From positions 62,001 through 126,000 of the forward strand of contig JAZDMB010000030.1 of NCBI GenBank assembly GCA_043801445.1: a stretch of DNA of 64,000 bases, given 5' to 3'. The DNA is from JAZDFP01 sp043801445. Its GTDB lineage: Bacteria; Planctomycetota; MHYJ01; JACQXL01. The position numbers and the translations under genes were made by a program. Of the stretch, positions 7,492 to 16,067 are shown piece after piece. The notes beneath the pieces are model-generated. The model made no database searches. It was given only the letters and a program-made list of their open reading frames with translations, and had not been told where the DNA came from. Every line of letters begins with the position of its first letter. Within the stretch, counting starts at the first letter, position 1.

Positions 7492-10146
7492 ATGTTTAAT
7501 ATTCTAAGAAAGATTTTCCCGTCCCGTAATGAGCGGATTGTCAATTCGCTCTGGCGAGTGGTGGACAGTATCAATAGTTTCGATTCGGAAATACAATTAC
7601 TTTCTGACAGTCAACTGCGTCAGAAGACAGATGAATTCCGCCAGCGTCTTAAAGACGGACATACACTTGATGATATCCTTCCTGAAGCTTTTGCTGTGGT
7701 CAGAGAGGCGAGCAAACGCACCACCAAGATGCGGCACTTTGATGTTCAACTCATCGGTGGCATAGTGCTTCATCAGAGTAAAATCGCTGAGATGGTTACC
7801 GGTGAAGGTAAAACAGTGGTTGCAACTCTGGCCGCTTATCTTAATGCCCTTACATCTAAACCGGTTCATATTGTTACGGTTAATGATTATCTGGCAAAGC
7901 GTGACCGTGAGTGGATGGGACCTATCTATGAATTACTCGGTCTGACCGTCGGCGTGATCCAGAGTCAGATGGATAATCCGGAGCGAAAGATTGCTTACAA
8001 TTGTGATATTACCTATGGCACGAATAGCGAATTCGGATTTGATTATCTGCGTGATAATATGAAGGCAACTTTTGAGACACAGGTCCAACGCGGATATTAT
8101 TATGCCATTGTTGACGAGGTAGATAGTATCTTGATTGATGAAGCCAGAACCCCTCATATTATTTCAGGTCCGGCTGAGGAATCAACCAATGATTATTATT
8201 TAGCCGAGCGGGTAGCCAAACAGCTGAAGAAAGATATTGATTACATCGTTAAGGAAAAGGAAAATATGGCTATCCTTACTGAGCAGGGCATAGAAAATGC
8301 CCAGAAACTGGTCGGGGTTGATACTTTTTATACCGGTAAGAATATGGAATGGCCGCATCACATAGAACAGTCGCTCAGGGCTAAAGAATTATACCGCAAC
8401 GATAAGGATTATATTGTCAAAGATAACGAAGTGATTATCGTTGATGAATTTACAGGCCGCTTAATGCCCGGCAGACGCTGGAGTGATGGATTGCACCAAG
8501 CCATAGAGGCACACGAAAACATTAAGATTCGCGAGGAAAACCAGACCTTAGCCACGGTTACCTTACAGAATTATTTTAGGATGTATGAAAAACTGGCAGG
8601 AATGACCGGGACTGCATTAACCGAGGCAATGGAATTTTTTAGCATCTATAAATTGGAAGTCGTTACTATTCCCACTAATCAGACACTCATCCGTTACACC
8701 AATCCTGATATGGTGTTCAGAACCGAGGAAGAGAAATTTAATGCTATAGTCGAAGAGATAGCCCGGATAAATGAAACCGGTCGGCCGGTATTAGTCGGCA
8801 CAACCTCCATTGAGAATTCTGAGAAAGTCAGCGATAAACTTAAACGTCGGGGGATTAAGCATGAAGTCCTTAATGCCAAACACCACGAACGAGAGGCGCA
8901 GATTATTGCCAAGTCAGGCCAGCCCGGTGCCGTTACCATCGCTACCAATATGGCTGGTCGGGGAACTGATATTGTTCTGGGCGAAGGTGTGGCTAAATTG
9001 GGCGGACTACATATCCTCGGCACAGAACGTCATGAGGCTCGGAGAATAGATAACCAGTTACGAGGACGGGCCGGCAGACAGGGCGACCCCGGTTCTTCTC
9101 AATTTATGCTCTGTCTGGAAGACCATATCTTAAGAGTGTTTGCACCTCAATGGGTTTCTCAATTACTGCTTAAATTGGGTATGGCTGAAGGTCAGCCCAT
9201 AGAAAGCCGGATGGTTTCCAATGCCATTGAAAAGGCGCAGAAACGAATGGAGGCGCACAATTTTGATATCCGTAAACAACTTCTTGATTATGACAAGGTA
9301 ATGAATGAGCAAAGAGTTCTTATCTATGGCCAGCGCCAGAAAATACTCAAAAACGAAAATATCTCGGATGCAGTCGCTCCGATGCTACCCTGTGCCATAA
9401 GCAGATCCGCCTCTGGCGGAAAAGAGATGATTATAGATATGATTAAAGAGGTCATCTATGAAGCGATTGACCGTTTCCTGCCGGAAAAGTCTAAAGAGTG
9501 GGACTATCAGGGATTGTCCGATTTATTAAAACATAAGTTTAACCTGAATTATTCAATTAAGGAATTAACCGTGACCAAAGATGATATAGAAGATTTGGAG
9601 AATAAAATAATCAAGGATGTGGAGAAATTATATCAACTGCGAGAGGATAAATTAAGCGCTGATTATATGCGCAATGTCGAGCGCTTTATACTTCTGGAAA
9701 AGATAGACGAGAAATGGAAAAATCATCTTTATGCGATGGATTATCTCAGGAGCGGTATCGGGCTTAGAGGCTATGCACAGGCTGACCCGAAGGTTGAATA
9801 TAAAAAAGAAGGCTATCGCCTGTTTGACGAAATGATGATTTCTATCAAAAACGAGGTATCTGAACTTATATTAAAGGTGGAGCCCATCAAAGAATTAGAA
9901 GAACAATTAGCCAAGATATGGAAGATAAGCAATGTTTCTCATAAAGAATTGGGAAGCTTTGAGACACTCAAACAGGGTGATGGTGGTGGTCAACAGCCGC
10001 CTGCGGAGCGAAGCGGAGTCCCGACGAATGTCGGGAAAGAAAAACCACAACCGATAATAGGGCATAGTAAAGAAGTTGGTCGCAACGACCCGTGTCCTTG
10101 TGGAAGTGGAAAGAAGTATAAAAAGTGTCATGGTCGAGGAACATAA
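7492..10146 (+). CDS. secA: protein translocase ATPase SecA
   Basis: Drives secreted proteins through SecYEG by ATP hydrolysis. I start at ATG 7492 (MFNILRKIFPSRNERIV), the usual SecA beginning, giving 884 residues. Motifs: MVTGEGKTVVATL (Walker A, about 102), VDEVDSILIDEARTP (Walker B, about 208), TMAGRGTDI and RGRAGRQGDPGSSQF in the second helicase fold, and a C-terminal zinc finger NDPCPCGSGKKYKKCHG that binds SecB or phospholipid. Two segments look foreign: MLPCAISRSASGG (DNA 9387-9420), between QKILKNENISD and MIIDMIKEV, and PPAERSGVPTNVGKEK (DNA 9997-10035) in the C-terminal linker. Both coincide with palindromic repeats found elsewhere in the window. The frame is intact. Confidence 0.97.
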   Translation: MFNILRKIFPSRNERIVNSLWRVVDSINSFDSEIQLLSDSQLRQKTDEFRQRLKDGHTLDDILPEAFAVVREASKRTTKMRHFDVQLIGGIVLHQSKIAEMVTGEGKTVVATLAAYLNALTSKPVHIVTVNDYLAKRDREWMGPIYELLGLTVGVIQSQMDNPERKIAYNCDITYGTNSEFGFDYLRDNMKATFETQVQRGYYYAIVDEVDSILIDEARTPHIISGPAEESTNDYYLAERVAKQLKKDIDYIVKEKENMAILTEQGIENAQKLVGVDTFYTGKNMEWPHHIEQSLRAKELYRNDKDYIVKDNEVIIVDEFTGRLMPGRRWSDGLHQAIEAHENIKIREENQTLATVTLQNYFRMYEKLAGMTGTALTEAMEFFSIYKLEVVTIPTNQTLIRYTNPDMVFRTEEEKFNAIVEEIARINETGRPVLVGTTSIENSEKVSDKLKRRGIKHEVLNAKHHEREAQIIAKSGQPGAVTIATNMAGRGTDIVLGEGVAKLGGLHILGTERHEARRIDNQLRGRAGRQGDPGSSQFMLCLEDHILRVFAPQWVSQLLLKLGMAEGQPIESRMVSNAIEKAQKRMEAHNFDIRKQLLDYDKVMNEQRVLIYGQRQKILKNENISDAVAPMLPCAISRSASGGKEMIIDMIKEVIYEAIDRFLPEKSKEWDYQGLSDLLKHKFNLNYSIKELTVTKDDIEDLENKIIKDVEKLYQLREDKLSADYMRNVERFILLEKIDEKWKNHLYAMDYLRSGIGLRGYAQADPKVEYKKEGYRLFDEMMISIKNEVSELILKVEPIKELEEQLAKIWKISNVSHKELGSFETLKQGDGGGQQPPAERSGVPTNVGKEKPQPIIGHSKEVGRNDPCPCGSGKKYKKCHGRGT
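9387..9420 (+). repeat. palindromic element in frame inside secA
   Basis: ACCCTGTGCCA, then GCAGA, then the perfect-arm palindrome TCCGCCTCTGGCGGA (9406-9420). The same two-part arrangement occurs in mutS (4574-4628, opposite coding orientation) and between genes at 35821-35847. Confidence 0.8.
9997..10035 (+). repeat. palindromic element in frame in the secA C-terminal linker
   Basis: CCGCCTGCGGAGCGAAGCGG followed by AGTCCCGACGAATGTCGGG. The second part is a hairpin (CCCGAC/GTCGGG). Related GGAGTCCCG hairpins lie at 10161-10187 and 63718-63745. Confidence 0.7.
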
Positions 10147-10160
10147 GTAGTCTCAGAAAA

Positions 10161-10187
10161 GCGGAGTCCCGTCAGGGACGAACGGGG
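10161..10187. repeat. GGAGTCCCG palindromic element, intergenic
   Basis: GCGGAGTCCCGTCAGGGACG followed by AACGGGG, a hairpin just after the secA stop. It is the same type as the elements at 9997 and 63718 and could also act as part of a terminator between secA and the convergent gene. Confidence 0.55.
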
Positions 10188-10199
10188 AATAGGTAAACA

Positions 10200-10255
10200 G
10201 ATTAAGCAGATTTAACGCCCGTACGGGTGTTTAATCAGCTTACTTTATATTTAAT
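10200..10255. repeat. dispersed repeat (ACGGGTGTTTAATCAG type)
   Basis: GATTAAGCAGATTTAACGCC then CGTACGGGTGTTTAATCAGC. A diverged copy is at 21606-21660 (ACGCCTATACGGGTGTTAAA, then TCAGATTACT). The GCCCGTACGGGT core is self-complementary. It runs up to the 3' end of the convergent gene. Confidence 0.55.
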
Positions 10256-12599
10256 AAGAGTGTCTGCGGTTAGAAATTGTAATAAGAATAATTACCAATA
10301 AATTGATTAGGGCGATGAACATACAGGTATTGTTTATTCCGAATATCGGGATAAAGAATACACCTATCAGCATAGCACCCAAACAGGCTCCTAAATGGTC
10401 AAAACTGTCAATCAATCCTGCTGTCTTCCCTGTCTCAGCACCGGATTTAAGATATATTCGGCTAATGACCGGATAAGCCATTCCGGTAATCATTCCGATA
10501 AAAACGATTAGAATGAATATGACCCAGCCCTTGCACGCAAGGGCTGGGTAAGAGATGAATATTGGTATCATAAATATAACGAAGTGAATAATTATCATCG
10601 CCCTGAATAAATCGGGACGCTTTTGTTTGATATAAATATTAGACAAATATCCGCCCACTGCTAAGCCGGCCATGAATAATGCCACCATAAATCCGATATA
10701 CTGATAAAGATAGCCATAAACATTCTGGAAAATAATGATGCTTATAAGTTCTAAAGATAAACCTGATAGCCCTATAATAAAAATGGAAATTAGAGAGTTG
10801 GATTTCTGGAGACTTGTTTGAGCCGGTCCCGACAAAAACTGTCTGGATCCCGTTGTCGTCTCTTGGATAGCCCATCGGGACTGGGTAATCTTAAGATGAA
10901 TAAGTCTGACAATAAAAAGGACAAGAAGTAATATAATAATCCAATGGAATCTGATTCCCGAGAGTATTTGGATGAATGTTTTTGCTGATGAGTTTTTACG
11001 GGTAATCTTATCCCAGAGTATCAGATTGAAAAAGTAGGTAATCGGATGCAAGTCCGTATTAAAATAATGTTTCCTTTGTTTAAGCAGGGCTTGCCGGGTG
11101 AATTTTATATCCCATTCACGAAGCATCATCTCGAAAGAAGCCGGTGAGATGAAATATTTGGATTCAATGTCAATAGAACGGTATCGCCGGTCAAGAGTGC
11201 TGATGTTAAAAGTAACGGTATCAGGTTCATCAGAGGCGAAGAAATATGCATCAGTCCCGGGCGTAACCAGCACATACTTAAAAACAGAAGTAAGGGTATC
11301 ATATACGGAACCGGTATAATTGCCGACCGTTTCGCTGAAATAATTAACGGCTGATGAAACTCTGGTAATAATAACTCCGCCTTTATTTAGATGTAATTTT
11401 GCTTCTTTGAAGAAATCTATCGTATAGAAACGGTTTATAATAGCGGTTGACGGGTCGGGCAGGTTAATGATAATAATGTCAAATTTAGCCGGATGCGTTT
11501 TAATAAACAGTTTTCCGTCGATGTAATGTATCTGTAATCTTTTATCTGCCCGAAGTAATTTCATATCATCAGAAGGCAGATATTCGCTTTCAATTTCTAT
11601 TATTTTGGGGTCAAGTTGGACATAATGGAGATTCTTGAGAGGATAGTTAAGCATTTCTTTTATCAGGCCTTCAATGCCGCCGCCAATCAACAAGATATCT
11701 CGCGGTTGAGGATGCTGGGTTAGGAATAGATGAGCCAACGGAACATAAGTATAGTCATCCGGGAAAGAAGAAACATATTTACCGTTTTCAAAAAGACTGT
11801 ATTGTTCGTTCAGACTGCCAATGGCTATGTTGGCATATTTGGAATCAGTTGATTTTACCAGCGCCATATTTTCACCGGCAAGAGACTGCCATCTTTTTAG
11901 GATGGATTGATTCTCTATTGATGCTGTAAATTTTAAGGTGATAATAAGATTGGAAGCAACCAGAATAAGAAAGATTATCAGGGAAATAGTTTTTCTGGCA
12001 GATGTGACCGAATAAACAAGAAATGCAATTGTTAACGATATAAAATTAGATGCAAGAATTATTTCAAAAACCGAGTAATGTTCAACCAGATAAAAGGTAA
12101 AAAGAACGCCTCCAATCAGACTGCCGATAGCTTCCCAGATATAAACCCAGCTAATCTGTGATGCAGTATCTGCAATTTTTCCTTTTAACAGGGCATATAT
12201 TTTACAGGCGACAGGGAACGCAATCCCGATAATAATACTGAACGGCATAACCGTAATAAAACTCATATAAACCGTTTCAAAGAATGGGATATGCTGTCCG
12301 ATAGGAATATTGATTATCAGCCTGATTAGTCTGATGAAATAAACCTGAAATGGTAAAATAAAAACGATTAATAGTAATAGGGCAGTCAGCAGGGAAGCAG
12401 AGGATTTAATCTTGTCTGCAATAAATGAAGCAAGGAACGCTCCGAGCGTAATGCCCAGAAGCCATGCTGTAAAGATGATTCCCAAACAGAGTTCGTTACC
12501 GAAAAATATTACCATTAATTCCCGGAAACAAAGCGTCTGGGCAATGATGGCAATAAAACCAAGCCAGATAAAAGTAATGATTAAGATAATATTTTGCAT
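10251..12599 (-). CDS. membrane-embedded spermidine-synthase-like protein
   Basis: A 782-residue protein with about six hydrophobic helices at the N-terminus, a soluble SpeE-like Rossmann domain in the middle (about residues 225-490) and about six more helices at the C-terminus. The Rossmann domain shows ILLIGGGIEGLIKEML (nucleotide loop), VQLDPKIIEIESEY and IIINLPDPSTAIINRFYT; the last corresponds to the DxPDP(S/T) region of polyamine aminopropyltransferases. This MFS-like/SpeE fusion is common in uncultured bacteria, but its substrate is unknown. A stretch near residues 575-595 (QETTTGSRQFLSGPAQTS) is encoded by palindrome-rich DNA (10821-10884) and looks like another in-frame element. Neighbours are unrelated. 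Confidence 0.8.
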   Translation of the reverse strand: MQNIILIITFIWLGFIAIIAQTLCFRELMVIFFGNELCLGIIFTAWLLGITLGAFLASFIADKIKSSASLLTALLLLIVFILPFQVYFIRLIRLIINIPIGQHIPFFETVYMSFITVMPFSIIIGIAFPVACKIYALLKGKIADTASQISWVYIWEAIGSLIGGVLFTFYLVEHYSVFEIILASNFISLTIAFLVYSVTSARKTISLIIFLILVASNLIITLKFTASIENQSILKRWQSLAGENMALVKSTDSKYANIAIGSLNEQYSLFENGKYVSSFPDDYTYVPLAHLFLTQHPQPRDILLIGGGIEGLIKEMLNYPLKNLHYVQLDPKIIEIESEYLPSDDMKLLRADKRLQIHYIDGKLFIKTHPAKFDIIIINLPDPSTAIINRFYTIDFFKEAKLHLNKGGVIITRVSSAVNYFSETVGNYTGSVYDTLTSVFKYVLVTPGTDAYFFASDEPDTVTFNISTLDRRYRSIDIESKYFISPASFEMMLREWDIKFTRQALLKQRKHYFNTDLHPITYFFNLILWDKITRKNSSAKTFIQILSGIRFHWIIILLLVLFIVRLIHLKITQSRWAIQETTTGSRQFLSGPAQTSLQKSNSLISIFIIGLSGLSLELISIIIFQNVYGYLYQYIGFMVALFMAGLAVGGYLSNIYIKQKRPDLFRAMIIIHFVIFMIPIFISYPALACKGWVIFILIVFIGMITGMAYPVISRIYLKSGAETGKTAGLIDSFDHLGACLGAMLIGVFFIPIFGINNTCMFIALINLLVIILITISNRRHSY
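10821..10884. repeat. possible palindromic element inside the SpeE-like gene
   Basis: GGTCCCGACAAAAACTGTCTGG, whose CCGAC/GTC pieces pair, is followed by GATCCCGTTGTCGTC and CCCATCGGGACTGGG (core bases shown). It encodes a low-complexity Thr/Ser/Gly loop between two membrane domains. It is less certain than the mutS, preA and gpmI cases. Confidence 0.45.
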
Positions 12600-12615
12600 A
12601 ATATGAGACTGTTGA

Positions 12616-12695
12616 AAAATCCCCCTTCCCGCTGGGGCGGGACTCCGCTGTCGCTCCGTAATCCCCCTTTGGCAAAGGGGGAAATAGGGGGGTTT
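12616..12695. repeat. CCCCCTTTGGCAAAGGGGG palindrome cluster, left of DUF559 gene
   Basis: AAAATCCCCCTTCCC, then GCTGGGGCGGGACTCCGCTG, then the long hairpin ATCCCCCTTTGGCAAAGGGG. The middle block interrupts what would otherwise be one CCCCCTT...AAGGGGG repeat, so a GC-rich element seems nested inside it. Confidence 0.75.
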
Positions 12696-12699
12696 ATAA

Positions 12700-13047
12700 T
12701 TATAAGTTCTCGGTTATTCTTTCAACCACTCCATTGATATTTTTAAGCACTTCTATATCCGAAAATCTTAAAACCTTAAGTCTAAGACTTCTCATATATT
12801 CATCTCTGGTCTTATCTTTAGATTTACCATTATCAGTATAATGCTGGCCGCCATCGAGTTCAACTACTAATTTTACTTTTGGGCAATAGAAATCCACTAT
12901 ATAGTTGCCAATAATTCGTTGTCTGTAAAATTGGTTACCTTTTAATAGTTTTCTTCTTATCTTTGACCATAATAGTTTTTCTGCGTCAGTCGTATTTTTT
13001 CTGAGATATCTTGATAATCCTTTTAGTTTATTATTATAGAGTTGCAT
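12700..13047 (-). CDS. DUF559 (Vsr/restriction-endonuclease-like) protein
   Basis: A 115-residue protein of the DUF559 family, related to the very-short-patch-repair/PD-(D/E)xK nuclease fold. Visible landmarks: RKNTTDAEKLLWSKIRRKLL, FYRQRIIGNYIVDFYCPKVK and LVVELDGGQHY with candidate catalytic Asp and Glu. It ends with RLKVLRFSDIEVLKNINGVVERI, as usual for the family. The gene has no protein-level link to its neighbours and is bracketed by TCCCCC...GGGGGA palindromes on both sides (12616-12695, 13053-13225). DUF559 genes are often found with such repeats, suggesting a minimal mobile or homing unit. The biochemical function is not established. Confidence 0.88.
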   Translation of the reverse strand: MQLYNNKLKGLSRYLRKNTTDAEKLLWSKIRRKLLKGNQFYRQRIIGNYIVDFYCPKVKLVVELDGGQHYTDNGKSKDKTRDEYMRSLRLKVLRFSDIEVLKNINGVVERITENL

Positions 13048-13052
13048 AATAT

Positions 13053-13225
13053 AAATCCCCCTTCTTCCACCTTCGGAAAAGGGGAATTATAGGAATTAAG
13101 AAACATTAATGTATTTTAGTAATTATTTAGCCAAGTAAAGTAGCGTATTTATTTCCCCCTTTGGCAAAGGGGGATTGAGGGGGATTTAAATCTCCCCTAA
13201 CCCCTCTTTTTCAAAGAGGGGAATA
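13053..13225. repeat. CCCCCTTTGGCAAAGGGGG palindromes, right of DUF559 gene
   Basis: Three blocks: AAATCCCCCTTCTTCCACCT (13053) leading to GGAAAAGGGGAATT; TTTCCCCCTTTGGCAAAGGG (13151), continuing GGATTGAGGGGG; and CTCCCCTAACCCCTCTTTTT (13192), continuing CAAAGAGGGG. The second shares CCCCCTTTGGCAAAGGGGG exactly with the left side (12663-12681). Confidence 0.75.
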
Positions 13226-13281
13226 AGTTGTCTGAGGTGATGCGTTCCATACCACTTCATTCGGTTAATATATTACGTATT

Positions 13282-13992
13282 TTATAAATTCTTATTAGCT
13301 TCTTTTGGTATCCCTATATCGGCAACGGTCAGTTTGCCAAGATATTTTTTGGATGATGGTTTGAGAAATCCGATTTTAGGAAATCCGAATGTAACGGTTC
13401 TTTTGGCTTTGATGGCGATACCGAGCGGCTGACCGGTATCCGTATCTAATCCTGAAGGTATGTCAACGGCAACCACAGGAATATCCAATGAATTTATCCG
13501 GGCTATAAATTCATGTAAAGGGCTCTGAATTTTACGCTCCAGTCCGATTCCGAAAATAGCATCAATAATCACATCCGCCGATTTTAGTAATCTGAAAGCA
13601 TTCTCGTATGGGCGCGGTAATCCCTTAAGCAGAAACGGCAGTTCCATTACCGGAATTCTTAACTTAAGAACAATGTTAAGATTTATATTGGTAGCCTCAG
13701 ACATGGACTTAACATCGTTAATATTCCCCAGATACAGGATGCTTACTTTACAGTTTTTATTGTGGAGGTGCCGTGCAGTTACAAAACCGTCACCGCCATT
13801 ATTACCTTTACCGCAAATAACTATAATAACAGGTTTCTTTTTACCGGGCAGAGTTGATTTGATTAGTTTTATGGTTTCATCAGCCACGGCTCGACCGGCA
13901 TTTTCCATCAGGATTAAAGACGGTATGCCATATTTGTCCGTTGAGATACGGTCTATTTCCTTAAGTTGGGTTCTGGTAAGATAAGATTTCAT
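13282..13992 (-). CDS. nnrE: NAD(P)H-hydrate epimerase
   Basis: Interconverts R and S forms of hydrated NAD(P)H so that the dehydratase can repair them. This 236-residue protein is the stand-alone YjeF N-terminal domain: YLTRTQLKEIDRISTDKYG, SLILMENAGRAVADE, VICGKGNNGGDGFVTARHL (substrate loop), ADVIIDAIFGIGLER and VDIPSGLDTDTGQPLG. The dehydratase half (YjeF C-terminal, NnrD) is absent from this window. I choose ATG 13992 because the GTG at 14004 lies in a dispersed repeat (CTCTGTGGCTAATTAT) that also directly precedes trmO. There is no clear Shine-Dalgarno. Confidence 0.92.
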   Translation of the reverse strand: MKSYLTRTQLKEIDRISTDKYGIPSLILMENAGRAVADETIKLIKSTLPGKKKPVIIVICGKGNNGGDGFVTARHLHNKNCKVSILYLGNINDVKSMSEATNINLNIVLKLRIPVMELPFLLKGLPRPYENAFRLLKSADVIIDAIFGIGLERKIQSPLHEFIARINSLDIPVVAVDIPSGLDTDTGQPLGIAIKAKRTVTFGFPKIGFLKPSSKKYLGKLTVADIGIPKEANKNL

Positions 13993-13997
13993 ATAAT

Positions 13998-14030
13998 TAG
14001 CCACAGAGACACAAAGGACACAGAGAACGA
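13998..14030 (-). repeat. dispersed CTGTGGCTAA repeat before nnrE
   Basis: Minus strand: GTTCTCTGTGTCCTTTGTGT, then CTCTGTGGCTAATTAT, ending at the nnrE start codon. An equivalent end precedes trmO at 24431-24454. Confidence 0.65.
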
Positions 14031-14031
14031 A

Positions 14032-14682
14032 CTACCTTTCTTTAACTTCCAATTTATTAATAGAATCTTTAAGCAAGCCACCCGGATACCATATATCAAC
14101 TTTTTGATATGTAACACCATATAATCTGGTGATGGGCGTATGCCAAAATTTATATGTCTCTTTAACAGATTTATTATCTAAAAGGAATTGTTCTGATTGA
14201 GGAATTAGTTGCTTAATTTCTAAGTCTGATAACCATCCTGCTGGGTAAGTAGTATTATTTGTAGCCGATATAGTTTCGAGCTCTATTTTTATATATTGTA
14301 ATTTATCTTGTACACCTTCTTGCGTTGTTTTTTTTCGCCATTTTGGATTGCCAGTATAGTTATTTCCATGTACTAAATTATTGTACTGGTTAATGAGATA
14401 AAACATTGTAATAAGAATTATAACAGCAGTTACCCATCGGATTATTTTAGGCTTTATAAATAATAGGCTAATCAGTAAGCAAATGGATGGTATAATGGAC
14501 TGGTAAAATGATTGTCCTTCATAACATAAATGCTGCGGATTTCCGCATAGCGCTATGAGAGTAATTAGAATACCTATAATTATTTGAAATAATTTATTTG
14601 GTTTCGAGCCATACTTGATTAGCAGAATAGCAGTCAGGATTGGTATAATTATAATCCCTATAGCATTGATATTCCCTTCCAT
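14032..14682 (-). CDS. hypothetical integral membrane protein, 216 aa
   Basis: Not recognised. Hydrophobic segments near residues 6-23 (AIGIIIIPILTAILLI), 32-46 (LFQIIIGILITLIAL), 62-77 and 84-100 suggest four membrane helices. A soluble C-terminal part of about 110 residues follows (KWRKKTTQEGVQDKLQYIKIELE...). Base composition is AT-rich like its neighbours. It lies between preA and nnrE on the same strand, separated from both by copies of the dispersed repeat, so co-transcription is doubtful. Confidence 0.6.
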   Translation of the reverse strand: MEGNINAIGIIIIPILTAILLIKYGSKPNKLFQIIIGILITLIALCGNPQHLCYEGQSFYQSIIPSICLLISLLFIKPKIIRWVTAVIILITMFYLINQYNNLVHGNNYTGNPKWRKKTTQEGVQDKLQYIKIELETISATNNTTYPAGWLSDLEIKQLIPQSEQFLLDNKSVKETYKFWHTPITRLYGVTYQKVDIWYPGGLLKDSINKLEVKER

Positions 14683-14720
14683 AATTATTCTCCACTCTTA
14701 CTCAAGGCTTTTAATACCGA

Positions 14721-14742
14721 TTAATCTGTGTAATCTGTGGCT
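14721..14742 (+). repeat. dispersed AATCTGTGTAATCTGTGGCT repeat
   Basis: TT plus AATCTGTGTAATCTGTGGCT. The identical 22-mer occurs at 21725-21746 and 59882-59903, all on the + strand. Confidence 0.7.
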
Positions 14743-14746
14743 GACT

Positions 14747-16000
14747 TCATTCCAATTTAATTGCCTGATTCGGACAGACCGAGACGCATAATCCGCAACC
14801 GTCGCACAATTCTTTCGAAATCGTGCACCTGTGATTTTTAAAAGCAATTGCCTGTAACCCGCCATCTCTGCATGCCACAAGACACCGATGGCAATGGGAA
14901 GTAGAAGTCGATTTTAACGGGCATTTATTTTGATTAATAACGGCTGTAAGATTTTGTGATTTAAGTGAAGAATGTCTGACTAATTTCTTCTGGGATAGTG
15001 CAACCAGCTGTTCCAATCGTCCCGATGCCTTCGGATACGGGACGCTCCGTATCGGAGCATCGGAGCGTCTGAAATTATGTTGCTGGATATATTTTTGGAG
15101 TCCCTTTTTCAGGGAATGGATTATCGGATACCCGGAAAACATCACGGCGCTGCAGAGTTGGAGTGTCCTTGCGCCGATAAGCAGAAATTCTACGGCATCA
15201 TTCCAATTAAAGATTCCGCCACCGGCGCTGATAGGAAGTTTTGTTGCCTGAAACATTTCCGCTACGCATCTCAAAGCAATCGGCTTAATACCCTGGCCGG
15301 CATATCCGCCGAAAGTTCCTTTTTCATTTACGCTGGGCAATGGCGATAATTTTTCTATATCTATCCCGGCCAGAGACTTAACGGTATTTATTCCCGAAAG
15401 CGCATCAGCACCGCTTTGGGCGCAGGCTTTTGCGATTAACTTAATATCTGTGACATTGGGAGTGAGCTTGACAATAACCGGAATAGAAACAGCCTTTTTC
15501 ACCGCATGCGTAATTGTGGCTGATAGTCTGGGGTTTTGTCCAATCAAAGAACCCATTCCCCTTTCCGGCATTCCGTGCGGGCATGAAATATTCAACTCCA
15601 ATGCATCAGCGCCTGCATCAGCCATTATCCGCGCTAATTTCTGCCAGTCGTTGGTTTTGGCCGAAGCCATAATGCTGGCAATAATAATTTTGTGAGGAGC
15701 CGTTTTCTTAATAGTAGAAATCCATTTGACCCATTGCTGGACCGTATCAGATGAAATCAATTCAATATTGACTAAACTTTTAGTTTTATCTATAATGGAT
15801 AACCGGGGATGAGGACTTTGGGTGGGGGAGAAACTAATCGTTTTGGTTACGGCACCGGCCCAGCCTTCTTCAAAGCCTCTCAGTATCATCTCGTCATTGC
15901 GAGTAGGAGGGCCTGAAGCTAATATAAAAGGATTAGAAAGCTCTAACCCGCAGAATGATATACTTAAATCCGATTTATCTTTACTAACAGTTGATTTCAT
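14747..16000 (-). CDS. preA: PreA-type dihydroorotate/dihydropyrimidine dehydrogenase with ferredoxin domain
   Basis: A flavin-dependent dehydrogenase of the dihydroorotate/dihydropyrimidine family. Residues about 10-310 form the FMN barrel: LSNPFILASGPPTRN, GWAGAVTKTISFSP, LELNISCPHGMPERGMG (Asn and Cys near the active site), PVIVKLTPNVTDI, GYAGQGIKPIALRCV and ISAGGGI. The last 60 residues hold a Cys-rich part; CDGCGLCVSVCPNQAI is a clear 4Fe-4S motif, while the first cluster (CPLKSTSTSHCHRCLVAC) has a stretched spacing. Two roles are possible: dihydroorotate oxidation for the pyr genes nearby (20043-23036, no other pyrD in the window) or pyrimidine reduction. The loop RRSDAPIRSVPYPKASGR is encoded by a palindromic element (15018-15070). 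Confidence 0.88.
   Translation of the reverse strand: MKSTVSKDKSDLSISFCGLELSNPFILASGPPTRNDEMILRGFEEGWAGAVTKTISFSPTQSPHPRLSIIDKTKSLVNIELISSDTVQQWVKWISTIKKTAPHKIIIASIMASAKTNDWQKLARIMADAGADALELNISCPHGMPERGMGSLIGQNPRLSATITHAVKKAVSIPVIVKLTPNVTDIKLIAKACAQSGADALSGINTVKSLAGIDIEKLSPLPSVNEKGTFGGYAGQGIKPIALRCVAEMFQATKLPISAGGGIFNWNDAVEFLLIGARTLQLCSAVMFSGYPIIHSLKKGLQKYIQQHNFRRSDAPIRSVPYPKASGRLEQLVALSQKKLVRHSSLKSQNLTAVINQNKCPLKSTSTSHCHRCLVACRDGGLQAIAFKNHRCTISKELCDGCGLCVSVCPNQAIKLE
15018..15070. repeat. palindromic element in frame inside preA, shared with gpmI
   Basis: Starts CGTCCCGATGCCTTCGGATA and continues CGGGACGCTCC, then CGTATCGGAGCATCGGAGCG. Its first 31 bases, reverse-complemented, match gpmI 59731-59759 with only two extra bases. 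Both copies are translated in the same frame and give R-x-D-A-x-I-R-x-x-P-Y. Confidence 0.85.
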
Positions 16001-16067
16001 ATAAATTTATACGTTACTATAGGAATAGCAAATATATAAAAATAATCAAAGAATTTAAGAATACATT

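Noticed and set aside
8694..9023. 109-codon minus-strand frame inside secA
   Set aside because: It is a shadow of the conserved helicase region.
13993..14004. GTG start for nnrE
   Set aside because: It lies in a dispersed repeat whose copy before trmO also yields in-frame GTG codons.
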